Shown here: positions 8,320 through 16,770 of the stretch, piece after piece
Numbering within the stretch: the stretch's first letter is position 1
Layout: every line of letters starts with the position of its first letter
Origin: Arthrobacter tumbae
GTDB lineage: Bacteria > Actinomycetota > Actinomycetes > Actinomycetales > Micrococcaceae
DNA length: 64,000 nt
Assembly (NCBI RefSeq): GCF_016907495.1
Contig: NZ_JAFBCC010000001.1
Coordinates: 2,170,001-2,234,000 of the forward strand
Direction of reading: 5' to 3'
Translations under genes and position numbers: made by a program
The notes under the pieces: model-generated
The model's database searches: none
Seen by the model: only the letters and a program-made list of their open reading frames with translations
Told to the model about the DNA's origin: nothing

Positions 8320-9174
8320 TTAGGAAGCTTGCAGGACAGTGGCCGAATGATTGCCGACGGCGTTATGGCGCCCCACGGCGCGGGTATGGACAGTGCCGCC
8401 GGAGATGGTGACATCCACCCGCACGCCGTAGGCGGCCGAGAGGTTCTCCGCCGTGAGCACCTCAAGCGGAGTTCCCTGGGCGAGCACGGCGCCGCTCTCG
8501 AGAAGCACCACGTGGTCAGCGATCGCCGCCGCCTGGTCCAGATCATGGAGCACGACGCCGACAGTCACCCCGTGATGGCTCGCCAGGTCCCGGACGACGT
8601 CGAGAATTTCCACCTGGTAGCGGAGGTCGAGGTACGTGGTGGGCTCATCGAGGAGCAGCACCCCGGTGTCCTGGGCAAGACAACTGGCGAGCCAGACGCG
8701 CTGCAATTGCCCGCCGGACAGGGCGGCCACCGGCCGGTCGGCGAGCTCCGCGGTACGGCTGAGCTCCATCGCATGGGCGACGAAGGCGGCGCCCCGCGCA
8801 TCCGTGCCGGACCAGCGGGCACGGTGCGGGTGACGGCCGAAGTCCACCACTTCGCGCACAGTGATGCCCGCAGGTACGGGCCGGCTCTGGGCCAGGAGGG
8901 TGATCTTCCGGGCGAATTCCTTCGGTGACAGCGCAAACACGTCGGCGCCGTCGGAAGTGGTGACGCTGCCAGCGTCTGCGGTGTGCAGGCGGGCAATGGT
9001 GCGCAGCAGGGTCGATTTCCCGCTGCCATTCGGCCCGATCAACGCCGTGACCGCCCCTGGCTTGAGCGCAAACGAGACGTCCTGCACCGCGGGCTGGCGG
9101 CCATAGGAGATGCTGACGCCATCGATATCGAGGCCGCCGGGCGCGGTGCGGAACACAGGTTCAGTAAGGGTCAC
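8320..9174 (-). CDS. Siderophore ABC transporter ATPase (FepC/FhuC type)
   Basis: A 284-residue cytosolic ATPase, first gene of the iron-uptake operon. Walker A is GPNGSGKST near residue 47, the signature is LSGGQLQRVWLA, and Walker B is VLLLDEPTTYLD followed by the HDLDQAAAIAD switch histidine; this arrangement is diagnostic for the FepC/FhuC/BtuD class. The start is GTG at 9174. The iron box at 9180-9198 lies only five bases upstream of that codon, so the transcript either has almost no leader or starts further inside. It energises uptake through the fused permease. Confidence 0.93.
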   Translation of the reverse strand: MTLTEPVFRTAPGGLDIDGVSISYGRQPAVQDVSFALKPGAVTALIGPNGSGKSTLLRTIARLHTADAGSVTTSDGADVFALSPKEFARKITLLAQSRPVPAGITVREVVDFGRHPHRARWSGTDARGAAFVAHAMELSRTAELADRPVAALSGGQLQRVWLASCLAQDTGVLLLDEPTTYLDLRYQVEILDVVRDLASHHGVTVGVVLHDLDQAAAIADHVVLLESGAVLAQGTPLEVLTAENLSAAYGVRVDVTISGGTVHTRAVGRHNAVGNHSATVLQAS

Positions 9175-9179
9175 CCCAT

Positions 9180-9198
9180 TAAGGTAAGGCGATCCTTA
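9180..9198. promoter_or_regulatory. DtxR/IdeR-type iron box
   Basis: TAAGGTAAGGCGATCCTTA is a 19-bp imperfect palindrome with TAAGG/CCTTA arms and a GGC core. It resembles the actinobacterial iron-regulator consensus (TTAGGTTAGGCTCACCTAA). It lies immediately upstream of the siderophore transporter operon, so Fe(II)-loaded DtxR/IdeR should repress it. The crt operon ends on the other side at 9246, so only the transporter is likely affected. Confidence 0.75.
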
Positions 9199-9245
9199 GT
9201 GATCTGACAAACATTACGCAACAGAAGCGTTGCGTAATTGCGGCA

Positions 9246-10109
9246 TCAGCGGATTACCGCGTACCAGATCAACAGCATGGTCACGAAGAACCCGGTCACA
9301 TAGTTCAGCCACAGGAACCGTTCCCAACCGCGGTGGGCGAGCTCGGCGTCGTCGTCCTCCAATGAACCAAAGGGGACGATATTGACCACGTACAGCAGAA
9401 CCAGGAAGGAGGCCAACGGCCCCGGCCACGGAGTGAAGAGCAGGAGAGCACCGCTGACCAGATAGGAGGCGATGGCAAACCTCACGGTCGCCCGGCCACC
9501 GGTCACCGTCGCAATGGAGGCGATACCGCCGGCCCGGTCAGCCACGACGTCCTGCACCGCGCCGAACGCCTGGCTCGCCACGCCCCACAGGAAAAACGAG
9601 GCCAGCAGTGCCCACAGCGCCGGCGTGAACTCGGCCTGCGCCAGCACCAGCCCATAGACTGCCGGGCTGACAAAGTGCGTGCTTGAGGTGAGTGAGTCCA
9701 GGAAGGGGCGTTCCTTGAAACGGAGTTTCGGAGCGCTGTACGCAATCACCGCGAAGACACTGATGGCCAGCACCAGCCAGGACAACGGCCCGCCCAGCAA
9801 AACCAATGCCACGAGGAACGGCACATTCGTGGCGATCGCCGCGCGGAGGGTGGTCGCGTGCATGGTGCGGTCGAGCACGGCCCCTTCCACGCCGCCCTTG
9901 CGCGGATTCCGGAGGTCCGACTCGTAGTCGAACACGTCATTGATCCCGTACATCGCCAGGTTGTAGGGGATCAGGAAGTAGAGCGTTCCAAGAATCCAGG
10001 CGAGGTCGATCTGCCCGGCGGTCAGCACGTAAGCGGCCGCGAACGGAAACGCCGTGTTCACCCAGGACAGCGGGCGCGAGGACACCAGCAGGGTGGAAAG
10101 GGTCTTCAT
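9246..10109 (-). CDS. crtEb: Lycopene elongase, UbiA-type prenyltransferase
   Basis: A 287-residue membrane prenyltransferase that adds C5 units from dimethylallyl diphosphate to both ends of lycopene, making the C50 skeleton (flavuxanthin in Corynebacterium). The first Asp-rich motif is NDVFDYESD and the second is DVVADRAGG, both on cytosolic loops of the UbiA fold; eight to nine hydrophobic segments follow. I use the ATG at 10109 (MKTLSTLL) because it overlaps the crtYf stop (ATGA); an in-frame start 13 codons upstream lacks support. It is the last gene of the crt operon. A bacterioruberin-like product would need the same step, but the CrtYe/Yf pair points to decaprenoxanthin. Confidence 0.9.
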   Translation of the reverse strand: MKTLSTLLVSSRPLSWVNTAFPFAAAYVLTAGQIDLAWILGTLYFLIPYNLAMYGINDVFDYESDLRNPRKGGVEGAVLDRTMHATTLRAAIATNVPFLVALVLLGGPLSWLVLAISVFAVIAYSAPKLRFKERPFLDSLTSSTHFVSPAVYGLVLAQAEFTPALWALLASFFLWGVASQAFGAVQDVVADRAGGIASIATVTGGRATVRFAIASYLVSGALLLFTPWPGPLASFLVLLYVVNIVPFGSLEDDDAELAHRGWERFLWLNYVTGFFVTMLLIWYAVIR

Positions 10110-10429
10110 GGCTGCCGCTTCCCCGCGCGTTTGCCGAGCAGGATCCACAGCGCGGGCAGTAGAAGCACCGCGGCCACGGGGTAGGCGAAGTCCTCAATCG
10201 GAGCGAACCCGATGTAGACGCCGGAGATCAGCTCCCGGTCATAACTGAAGAGCCCGAACGCGATCATCATGCTGTCAAACACAGCGGTGAGAATCAGGAC
10301 GACGACGGCAGCGGCACCTGCCGCAACGAGTGCAGTCCCGCGTCTGCCGTCCTTCAACGCAGCCGCTGCGAGGCCGCCGACAAGAAGCGCCGGAAGGAGG
10401 AACACCGCATTGAGGGCCCAGTAGGTCAC
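10106..10429 (-). CDS. crtYf: C50 carotenoid epsilon-cyclase subunit CrtYf
   Basis: A 107-residue membrane protein with three hydrophobic segments, one half of the heterodimeric cyclase that closes epsilon-rings on the C50 chain to give decaprenoxanthin. It contains FDSMMIAFGLFSYDRELISG and the PIEDFAYP motif, the acidic block characteristic of lycopene cyclase small subunits. The GTG start at 10429 overlaps the crtYe stop (GTGA), and its own stop overlaps the crtEb start, so all are translationally coupled. The small size is normal for these split subunits. Confidence 0.88.
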   Translation of the reverse strand: MTYWALNAVFLLPALLVGGLAAAALKDGRRGTALVAAGAAAVVVLILTAVFDSMMIAFGLFSYDRELISGVYIGFAPIEDFAYPVAAVLLLPALWILLGKRAGKRQP

Positions 10430-10791
10430 GGCTGCCCTCCCGGCTCGTCCGACAGTTGCCGTGCGCCCCGGGGACTGCTGTTGCGCTCCGCGATGATCCG
10501 CCGGAACCACAGGAACAGGTTCATGACCAGATAACACAGGAAGGCGAGAAAGATCGGTTCCTCCAACGGCAACTCCGGCGCGAGCATCACCCCCGTCATC
10601 GCGGTGGCGCCCCGGTAGAAGATTCCGAGCCCTATTCCCGCGAGGTCCCACACGAGGAAGAACAGCACTCCGGTGACAAGAACGACGGCGGCCCGGCGGG
10701 GATCGTCCCAGAAGAAAAGGCGGAGGCGCTGGTCGAGAAGCATCATGCAGCCCAGCGAGACCAGCAGGAACAGCAGATAGGCAGCGCCCAT
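10426..10791 (-). CDS. crtYe: C50 carotenoid epsilon-cyclase subunit CrtYe
   Basis: A 121-residue membrane protein, partner of CrtYf. It shows three hydrophobic segments and the paired motif LPLEEPIFLAFLCY, equivalent to the PxE(E/D) motif of lycopene cyclases; the WDLAGIGLGIFYRG stretch is also typical. The ATG at 10791 overlaps the crtI stop (ATGA), which fixes the start; the frame stays open far upstream inside crtI but that part is out-of-frame crtI sequence. Confidence 0.88.
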   Translation of the reverse strand: MGAAYLLFLLVSLGCMMLLDQRLRLFFWDDPRRAAVVLVTGVLFFLVWDLAGIGLGIFYRGATAMTGVMLAPELPLEEPIFLAFLCYLVMNLFLWFRRIIAERNSSPRGARQLSDEPGGQP

Positions 10792-12398
10792 CACGTGACC
10801 GTGTTTTCGCGGACCCTGCCGGCCCGCAGCGGCACGGGAAGCGGGCCGGTACTCAGGTCCCTGCGCAGCCGCTTGATCACCAGTTCGGCACTGATCAGGC
10901 ACATCGGGATCCCGATGCCGGGGATGGTGGAGCCGCCCGCGTAGTACAGGCCCTGGACCTTGCGGCTGACATTGCCCGCGCGGAAGAACGCGCTCTGCTG
11001 CAGCGTGTGGGCCGGGCCAAGCGAGGTCCCCTTCCACGAGTGGTAGTCCCGCTCGAAGTCCGCCGGACCGTAGCTGCGCCGGAGCACTATGCGGTCCGCG
11101 AGGTCCGGGATGCCGGCCCATTCGCCGAGCTGTTCGATGACGGCATCCGCGACGCGCTCGATGCGCTCGCCGCCCGCACCTCCCAGGCTGGGATCCGCCG
11201 GAATCGGGACCAGGACAAAGACGTTCTCGTGTCCGTCCGGTGCCACCGTGGGATCCGTGGCACTCGGTTTGCACACATACATGGACGCGGGCGTGGGAAT
11301 GAAGGGAGTCCGTCCGAAGATCGCGCGGAAGTTTTCCTCCCAGTCACCGGTGAACAGCAGTGTGTGGTGCTGCAGTTCAGGCAGCTCTCCGCGGACGCCC
11401 AGGTAGAGCAGCAGGGCGCTGGGTCCGGCTGTGCTGCGGTTCCAGTAACGCTGGGGGTAGGTCTGCAGCTCGCGGGGGAGCAGCGTGGTTTCGGTATGGT
11501 GAAGGTCCGCTGCGGAGACGACGACGTCGGCGGCGATGGTTCGCTCCGCCCCGTCAGCCGAGCGGTAGCTCACCCCGCGTACGGCTGCGGGACGCTTGCG
11601 GGATGCCGTGGCGGTGGTGTCGATCCCGGTGACCTCGGCACCCGTGGTGATGGTGACGCCGGCTTTTCGGGCCAGGCCCTCCAGTGCGTCCACCAGCCGG
11701 GTGAACCCGCCCATGGGATAGAGCACGCCGTCGTCGAGGTCCAGGTGGCTCATCAGGTGGTACATGCTCGGCGCCGTGAACGGCGAGGTCCCGAGGAACA
11801 CCGCAGGGTATTCGAGGATCTGCTGCAGCCGCGGGTCGCTCACATAACGGCGCGCGTAGTTGTGGAGCGGTTCCAGCAGCAGGCGGCCGAGCCGCGGCAG
11901 GCGCCCGAGCACGTCCGGCGTCAGCAGCGAAGTGAACGATTCGAAGGTCGAGTAGAGGAACCGGCGGGTGGCCATGGTGTAGGTGTCCGCAGCGGAATCA
12001 AGGTACTGCTCCAGCTTCGCGCCGGCACCCGGTTCCAGCCGCTCGAAGAGCTCCACCACCCGGTGCCGCTCGGCGGGAACATCAACGGGTTCGGGGTACC
12101 CCTCGGACAGGAGCCGGTAGCCCGGATCGAGCTTCACGAGGTCCAGCTGCTCATCGGCCGAGGTGCCCAGCAGCCGGAAATAGTGGTCGATCACCTCCGG
12201 CATGAGGTACCAGGAGGGGCCCGCGTCGAACCGGAAGCCGTCCTCGCTCCAGGAGCCGGCCCTGCCGCCCACGGCGTCCTGCTTTTCCAGCACCGTGACG
12301 GAATGGCCCTCCGTGGCCAACAGCGCCGCGGTTGCCAGTCCGCTGATACCGCCACCGATGACGACGACGGCGCGTCCGGACGGTGTGCGTGCCTTCAC
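10791..12398 (-). CDS. crtI: Phytoene desaturase
   Basis: A 535-residue FAD enzyme that desaturates phytoene to lycopene. The N-terminal Rossmann motif is VVIGGGISGLATAALLA, followed by VTVLEK and the FDAGPSWYLMP substrate-entry block typical of bacterial CrtI. The C-terminal FAD signature YYAGGSTIPGIGIPMCLISAE is clear. Length is within the family range. Its start overlaps the crtB stop and its stop overlaps the crtYe start. It probably acts at the membrane surface and supplies lycopene to CrtEb. Confidence 0.95.
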   Translation of the reverse strand: MKARTPSGRAVVVIGGGISGLATAALLATEGHSVTVLEKQDAVGGRAGSWSEDGFRFDAGPSWYLMPEVIDHYFRLLGTSADEQLDLVKLDPGYRLLSEGYPEPVDVPAERHRVVELFERLEPGAGAKLEQYLDSAADTYTMATRRFLYSTFESFTSLLTPDVLGRLPRLGRLLLEPLHNYARRYVSDPRLQQILEYPAVFLGTSPFTAPSMYHLMSHLDLDDGVLYPMGGFTRLVDALEGLARKAGVTITTGAEVTGIDTTATASRKRPAAVRGVSYRSADGAERTIAADVVVSAADLHHTETTLLPRELQTYPQRYWNRSTAGPSALLLYLGVRGELPELQHHTLLFTGDWEENFRAIFGRTPFIPTPASMYVCKPSATDPTVAPDGHENVFVLVPIPADPSLGGAGGERIERVADAVIEQLGEWAGIPDLADRIVLRRSYGPADFERDYHSWKGTSLGPAHTLQQSAFFRAGNVSRKVQGLYYAGGSTIPGIGIPMCLISAELVIKRLRRDLSTGPLPVPLRAGRVRENTVT

Positions 12399-13309
12399 TG
12401 TGCCTCCACGCGGGACGGATCCGGGCTGGAGGGTTCCAGCCCGCGCTTGCCGGTGAGGACAGCGGCCGCGATCCGCAGCTTCACCGTGTTGGGCACGCTG
12501 ATCCGTGTGCGCATCAGTTCCGAGGCAGGGGTTGCGCGGATGCGTCCGGCCAGTTCGGCGAAGAGTTCCTGCGCCAGCGCCACGGCTCTGCGGCTGGACG
12601 GCGGCAATCCGCGAAGCACGGCGCGGGATTCGCGCAGATCGTGCTCGATATCCGCAAGCAGCCGTTCCTTGTGCGCCTCGTCGAAGTTGGCGGGGGAGAC
12701 GTCCGGAAAGTAGCTGCGGCCAAGCGACTCGAAGTCTTCGGCGAGGTCCCGGAGGAAGTTGACCTTCTGGAAGGCAGCACCGAGGTGCCGGGCGCCGCGC
12801 TCAAGCCTCGCGGTTTCCTCCGCGCTCACGGCGTGCCCGTCGAGGAAGCACTTCAGGCACATCAGCCCGACTACCTCCGCGGATCCGTAGACGTACACGG
12901 CGAAGGACTCGGGTGTGTGTTCCGCCTGCTCGAGGTCCGCACGCATGGAGGCAAAGAACGGGCAGGTCAGGTCAGTGCCGATCCCGGTGCGGCGGGCAGT
13001 GTGGGCAAAGGCGTGAACTACCAGGTTGGTGCTGTACCCGCTGCTCAGTGCGCGTTCGGTCTCGCGTTCAAACTCGTCAAGCTGGCGCCGGGTCTCCTCA
13101 GGAGTCAGTCCCGCGGCGGAGGTGACGCCGTCGACAATCTCATCAGCAACCCGCACCAGCGCGTACACGGACTCCACCTGGCGCCGCACGCTGCCCTCGA
13201 ACAACCGGGAAGCCAACCCGAAGGAGGTCGAGTAGGAGCGCAGCACCACCGCGGAGGACTTCAGGGCCGCGGCCGTGTAATCAGCGAGCGCATCGCGGTC
13301 CCGGCTCAC
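12395..13309 (-). CDS. crtB: Phytoene synthase
   Basis: A 304-residue squalene/phytoene synthase that condenses two geranylgeranyl diphosphates into phytoene. Both Asp-rich sites are present: VRVADEIVDG in the N-terminal part and FLRDLAEDFESLGRSYFP in the second half. STSFGLASRLF near the start matches the family. The gene overlaps crtE (upstream) and crtI (downstream) by 4 nt each. Cytosolic, peripheral to the membrane. Confidence 0.94.
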   Translation of the reverse strand: MSRDRDALADYTAAALKSSAVVLRSYSTSFGLASRLFEGSVRRQVESVYALVRVADEIVDGVTSAAGLTPEETRRQLDEFERETERALSSGYSTNLVVHAFAHTARRTGIGTDLTCPFFASMRADLEQAEHTPESFAVYVYGSAEVVGLMCLKCFLDGHAVSAEETARLERGARHLGAAFQKVNFLRDLAEDFESLGRSYFPDVSPANFDEAHKERLLADIEHDLRESRAVLRGLPPSSRRAVALAQELFAELAGRIRATPASELMRTRISVPNTVKLRIAAAVLTGKRGLEPSSPDPSRVEAQ

Positions 13310-14391
13310 GCCCGGACCCTTTCGCTGACGACGTCGGTGATGGGCGCCAGACCATCGCGGAGGGCCTGCGGTACATACGGTTCCACGAGGGCCTGCAGCG
13401 CCCGCTCGGTCAGATCGGCGGCAAGACGGGTGGCCTGGTCACGCGCACCGGATTCAATCAGCAGCTCGCGGACCTCCGCCGCACCGGAGGCGGTCAGGTC
13501 CGCATCCGCCAGCAGCGCAGCGATCCGGGGCCACTGCGGCTGGTCCGCGGCGTAGGAGATCAGCGCCGTGCGTTTGCCCTCGCGCAGGTCACTCCAGCCC
13601 ACTTTGCCCGTGCGGCTCTCGTCGCCGAAGACGCCGATCAGGTCATCGGCCACCTGGTACGCAATCCCGATGCACCGGCCGAACTCTCCCAGCGCGTTCA
13701 CCAGCAGGTGATCGCCGCCGGCAAGCACAGCGCCGGCCTGCAGCGGCGCTTCGAAGGAATAGACAGCCGTTTTCAGCCGGGCCATGTCGAGCACTTCCTC
13801 GACGGGCTGCGGTGTTGGATCAAAAGGAGCTAGCACATCAAGTAGTTCGCCGGCCGCGGACGCAAAGATGGCTTCATCGAGAAGATCTCCCAACCGCTGC
13901 CGGGTAGCGAGGTCTGTGTCCACCTCGCCGAGCAGCCGGTAGGCGTTGGAGAGCGCCAGATCACCGGCGATCACTCCGACGGACAGCCCGGCGTGCTCGG
14001 CCCGCGAGGGACTGCTTCCCTGCGCGGCGGCGAGGTTGCGGTACGTCCCTGAGACGTTGGGTACTCCGCGGCGGGCGAAGTCCCGGTCCACGACGTCGTC
14101 GTGCACGATCAGCGAGGTGTGGAGGAGTTCGAAGGACGCGGCGACGGTTGCCGCCGTGGTCCTTTCAGTTCCGCCCAGCAGGCTGTAGACGGTCATCACG
14201 AGGCGGGGGCGGAATCGCTTGCCTCCCACGGTGCACGTTTCGAGGTGCTCCCACATGGTGCGGTAATCGGGGTGCATCGCTTCGGCGCGGGATTTGGACC
14301 GGGCGAAGAAGGACGTCAGGACGTCATCCACCAGCTGGCTGTCGGTGGATCCAGCCAGTGTGATCTCCTTGTCCATAGGTAAAGTAAACAC
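13306..14391 (-). CDS. crtE: Geranylgeranyl diphosphate synthase
   Basis: A polyprenyl synthase of about 356-361 residues that makes GGPP from IPP and allylic diphosphates; it is the entry step of the carotenoid operon. The first Asp-rich motif reads IVHDDVVDRDFARRG and the second AYQVADDLIGVFGDE; GGKRFRPRL matches the substrate-binding block. Translation could start at GTG 14391 or ATG 14376 (MDKEITL); neither has a good ribosome site and a leaderless start is possible. Only 20-35 bp separate it from idi, so the divergent promoters must overlap the two gene starts. Confidence 0.92.
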   Translation of the reverse strand: MFTLPMDKEITLAGSTDSQLVDDVLTSFFARSKSRAEAMHPDYRTMWEHLETCTVGGKRFRPRLVMTVYSLLGGTERTTAATVAASFELLHTSLIVHDDVVDRDFARRGVPNVSGTYRNLAAAQGSSPSRAEHAGLSVGVIAGDLALSNAYRLLGEVDTDLATRQRLGDLLDEAIFASAAGELLDVLAPFDPTPQPVEEVLDMARLKTAVYSFEAPLQAGAVLAGGDHLLVNALGEFGRCIGIAYQVADDLIGVFGDESRTGKVGWSDLREGKRTALISYAADQPQWPRIAALLADADLTASGAAEVRELLIESGARDQATRLAADLTERALQALVEPYVPQALRDGLAPITDVVSERVRA

Positions 14392-14411
14392 GCGTCACCC
14401 ATTGGAGGGAA

Positions 14412-14954
14412 ATGAACCGCACCGCAGAGCTCGTTGTCCTGGCGGCCGACGACGGAACGCCCGTCGGCACGGCGGACAAGGCGACGGTCCATTCCACCTC
14501 CACGCCGCTGCATCTGGCCTTCTCCACGCATGTGTATGACGACGACGGCCGCATCCTGATCACGCGCCGCGCGCTATCCAAGCGCACCTGGCCGGGCGTG
14601 TGGACCAACTCGTTCTGCGGCCACCCGAGCCCGGGTGAGGCAACTGAAGATGCCGTGGCGCGCCGCGCGGACCACGAGCTGGGGTTGCGGCTGGATCTGG
14701 TGGAACTGCGGCTTCCGGACTTTCGGTACCGGGCCGTGGATGCGTCGGGCGTGGTGGAAAACGAAATCTGCCCGGTCTACAGCGCACGCGCCGTTTCCCC
14801 GGTAAACCCCCGCGCGGATGAGGTGATGCAGGTGCAGTGGGCGGACCCCCTGCAGCTAACGGCCGCCGTCGCCGCCGCGCCCTGGGCCTTCAGCCCGTGG
14901 CTGACCCTGCAGCTTCCGCTGCTCTATCCCGAACGGTTCCCTGCCTCCGCCTGA
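14412..14954 (+). CDS. idi: Isopentenyl-diphosphate delta-isomerase, type I
   Basis: A 180-residue Nudix-fold isomerase interconverting IPP and DMAPP. Active-site blocks are WTNSFCGHPSPGE with the catalytic cysteine, the Nudix-like GEATEDAVARRADHELGL helix, and ENEICPVYSA with the catalytic glutamate. RBS GGAGGGA lies just before the ATG. It is divergent from crtE and supplies the allylic primer both for CrtE and for the elongase CrtEb, which explains its place beside the C50 cluster. Confidence 0.93.
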   Translation: MNRTAELVVLAADDGTPVGTADKATVHSTSTPLHLAFSTHVYDDDGRILITRRALSKRTWPGVWTNSFCGHPSPGEATEDAVARRADHELGLRLDLVELRLPDFRYRAVDASGVVENEICPVYSARAVSPVNPRADEVMQVQWADPLQLTAAVAAAPWAFSPWLTLQLPLLYPERFPASA

Positions 14955-14997
14955 TCCCCTGCCCCAGTCCGATGCCCGGTCACGAGCCTGACTCCGG

Positions 14998-15756
14998 TCA
15001 CGAGCTCGGTGCCCGACGACGGCGCTCCCGGTTCTCGTGCAGTGTCCAGCTCCAGCGTTCCCATGGCGGTGCCTGCCGCCAGTGCAGGGCCAGCGTGTGA
15101 ACGGCCCGCGTGAAACGCAGCCGGGCCTTCCGGCCGCCCTCGAGTGCACGCGCGGAAATCCCCACCTTGAGTGACCGGTCGTACGCCGTGCGTTGGGTGG
15201 GGTACAGCGCGAAGCCGAAGTCGACGTCGTCGTGCACTTCCGCGTCATCGCGGTGGATCCGGGAACGCACGCTCTCCCAATCCGTGCGCCGGAAGGCGCA
15301 GTTGGAACCGAAGGGCGGCCAATGGCCGATGGCCAGCCCCATCGACAGGAAATAGCCCTGCATATAGGCGACGGCGGCGATGCGGGCGCGGAGGGGAGTG
15401 GTGCCGTAGAACACGCCGGGACCGGTGAGGACCGCGAGGTCCGGTTCCGCGTCGAAGCGGTCTGCGATGCGTTGGAGCCAGTCAGCGGGCGGGATGGTGT
15501 CGGCGTCGCAGCGGACAATGATGCTGCCGAGCGCGGCGTCGTAGCCGGTGGAGGCAGCAGCAGCGATCCCGGGCACCGGCTCCGTCAGCACACGGGCACC
15601 GAAGCGGACAGCCACCTCCGCGCTGTCGTCGGTGGAATTGTTGTCCACCACGATGACCTCGAGCGGGGCCGTTGTCTGCGCGGCGAGTGCTTCAAGGCAG
15701 CGAGTCAGGGGACCGGCGTCGTCCTTGCAGGGAATCACCACGGACAGGGACGGCAT
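14998..15756 (-). CDS. Glycosyltransferase, family 2
   Basis: A 252-residue GT-A-fold glycosyltransferase: MPSLSVVIPCKDDA at the N-terminus, VIVVDNNSTDDS, and the metal-binding DxD in IIVRCDADTIP. The later DDAEVHDDVDFGF region supplies the usual catalytic acidic cluster. It has no clear signal peptide; one weakly hydrophobic stretch near the middle may associate with the membrane. It sits convergent to idi. Decaprenoxanthin is often glucosylated, so a carotenoid substrate is conceivable, but the sequence does not establish it. Confidence 0.82.
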   Translation of the reverse strand: MPSLSVVIPCKDDAGPLTRCLEALAAQTTAPLEVIVVDNNSTDDSAEVAVRFGARVLTEPVPGIAAAASTGYDAALGSIIVRCDADTIPPADWLQRIADRFDAEPDLAVLTGPGVFYGTTPLRARIAAVAYMQGYFLSMGLAIGHWPPFGSNCAFRRTDWESVRSRIHRDDAEVHDDVDFGFALYPTQRTAYDRSLKVGISARALEGGRKARLRFTRAVHTLALHWRQAPPWERWSWTLHENRERRRRAPSS

Positions 15757-15786
15757 GTGCTGATCCTAATGGCTAGGCTTGGATTC

Positions 15787-16374
15787 ATGATCGCCGACCT
15801 CATCCGCCGGCCGGCTACGCACGCCGAAGTCGCAGCGGACGGCGTGCGGGCCGCAGCCGTACTCAGCACCATTGTGATGGTGTTCTGGTGGGGGCCGGTG
15901 GATGTCGCGGTGTTCTTCCTCGCGCTCGGGGGGCTCACCCTCTCCCGCTATGCGCGTCCGCATCCGGTGTTCGATGCCGTCTACGGGTGCGCGCTGATGT
16001 TCGCCTGCTGGAGCAGCGTGCTGAATGTGTATGAGCTGATTTCCTGGTGGGACCTGCTGGTGCACTGCGTCTGCACCGGGCCCGTGGCCGGCATGGCGTA
16101 TGTGCTTGCATCGCACGTGGGGGTGTTGCCTGCCGCCGGACACACGCGCCGGGACCGGGTGGGCGTGGTGCTGCAGGTGGTGCTTCTCGGCATTGCGCTC
16201 AGCGTCCTCTGGGAGTTCGCCGAGTGGGCCGGTGATGCCTGGGTGACTGAGGATATCTATGTCACCTATGCGGACACCATGGGTGACCTCGCCGTTGCCA
16301 CCCTCGGGTCACTCGCGGCCGGAATCTTCCTCGCCGCGCTCACCCGGGAGCGGCAGCCCACCCTGCATAATTAG
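15787..16374 (+). CDS. Multi-pass membrane protein of unknown function
   Basis: A 195-residue protein (201 from an upstream in-frame ATG at 15769) with about five hydrophobic segments, first around residues 15-50 and last near the C-terminus. Distinctive conserved-looking blocks lie on the loops: WWDLLVHCVCTGP and LWEFAEWAGDAW followed by YADTMGDL. The paired E and D residues in a membrane setting recall YjdF/DUF2238-type membrane proteins, but this is a pattern impression. It is divergent from the glycosyltransferase, with only a short shared promoter region. Confidence 0.7.
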   Translation: MIADLIRRPATHAEVAADGVRAAAVLSTIVMVFWWGPVDVAVFFLALGGLTLSRYARPHPVFDAVYGCALMFACWSSVLNVYELISWWDLLVHCVCTGPVAGMAYVLASHVGVLPAAGHTRRDRVGVVLQVVLLGIALSVLWEFAEWAGDAWVTEDIYVTYADTMGDLAVATLGSLAAGIFLAALTRERQPTLHN

Positions 16375-16404
16375 CGCACCGTTGCGCCGGTGATACGCCG
16401 GTGC

Positions 16405-16770
16405 TCATTGCTGATCCTCTTCCTCGGCGCGGTCGATGGCCTTTCCGAGCCGATCGCGCTCCTTGCGGATCCAGCTTCCGCCCCCATAGTTCTGCATGAA
16501 GGACTCGGCGAACTCGGTTGGATCCGTGCCCACCACGTTCCGGATGGGCGTGCCGGCAGCCACGCTCTGTTCGAGCAGGTCCGCGAGGTCCTCCAGCATC
16601 GCGAGCAGGCTTTCGCCGTTGTCGCTGGGGCCGAGATTCAGCAGGTACCGCTCCAGCGCACCGCCTGCCTGCCGGTACCCCTCCGGCAGCTGCCGGATCC
16701 GCTTCTTGTACTCCAGATAGCGCTTCTTGCCGCTGAGGTCTCCGATGATCTTTTCCAGCCACATGGTCAT
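16405..16770 (-). CDS. DUF1048-family protein coupled to PadR
   Basis: A 121-residue, mostly helical soluble protein: KKRYLEYKKRIRQLPEGYRQA, LLAMLEDLADLLEQSV and FAESFMQNYGGGSWI. This matches DUF1048, a family nearly always found next to PadR-type repressors. Its ATG overlaps the PadR stop (ATGA), so it is translated from the same message and likely works with the regulator. The molecular role is unknown; the GSWIRKERDRL block is the most conserved-looking part. Confidence 0.8.
   Translation of the reverse strand: MTMWLEKIIGDLSGKKRYLEYKKRIRQLPEGYRQAGGALERYLLNLGPSDNGESLLAMLEDLADLLEQSVAAGTPIRNVVGTDPTEFAESFMQNYGGGSWIRKERDRLGKAIDRAEEEDQQ

Noticed and set aside
10426-11274. CrtYe extended to 282 residues
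   Set aside because: The extra N-terminal part is out-of-frame crtI; the ATG overlapping the crtI stop explains the gene.
11007-12713. 568-codon plus-strand frame opposite crtI and crtB
   Set aside because: Antisense to two overlapping, well-conserved crt genes; composition typical of GC-rich shadows.
14998-15756. Calling the GT2 gene crtX
   Set aside because: It is only next to the carotenoid cluster; no residue shows carotenoid specificity.
15193-16374. 393-residue protein ending in the membrane protein
   Set aside because: The first 190 residues are antisense to the glycosyltransferase; the true start is near 15787.
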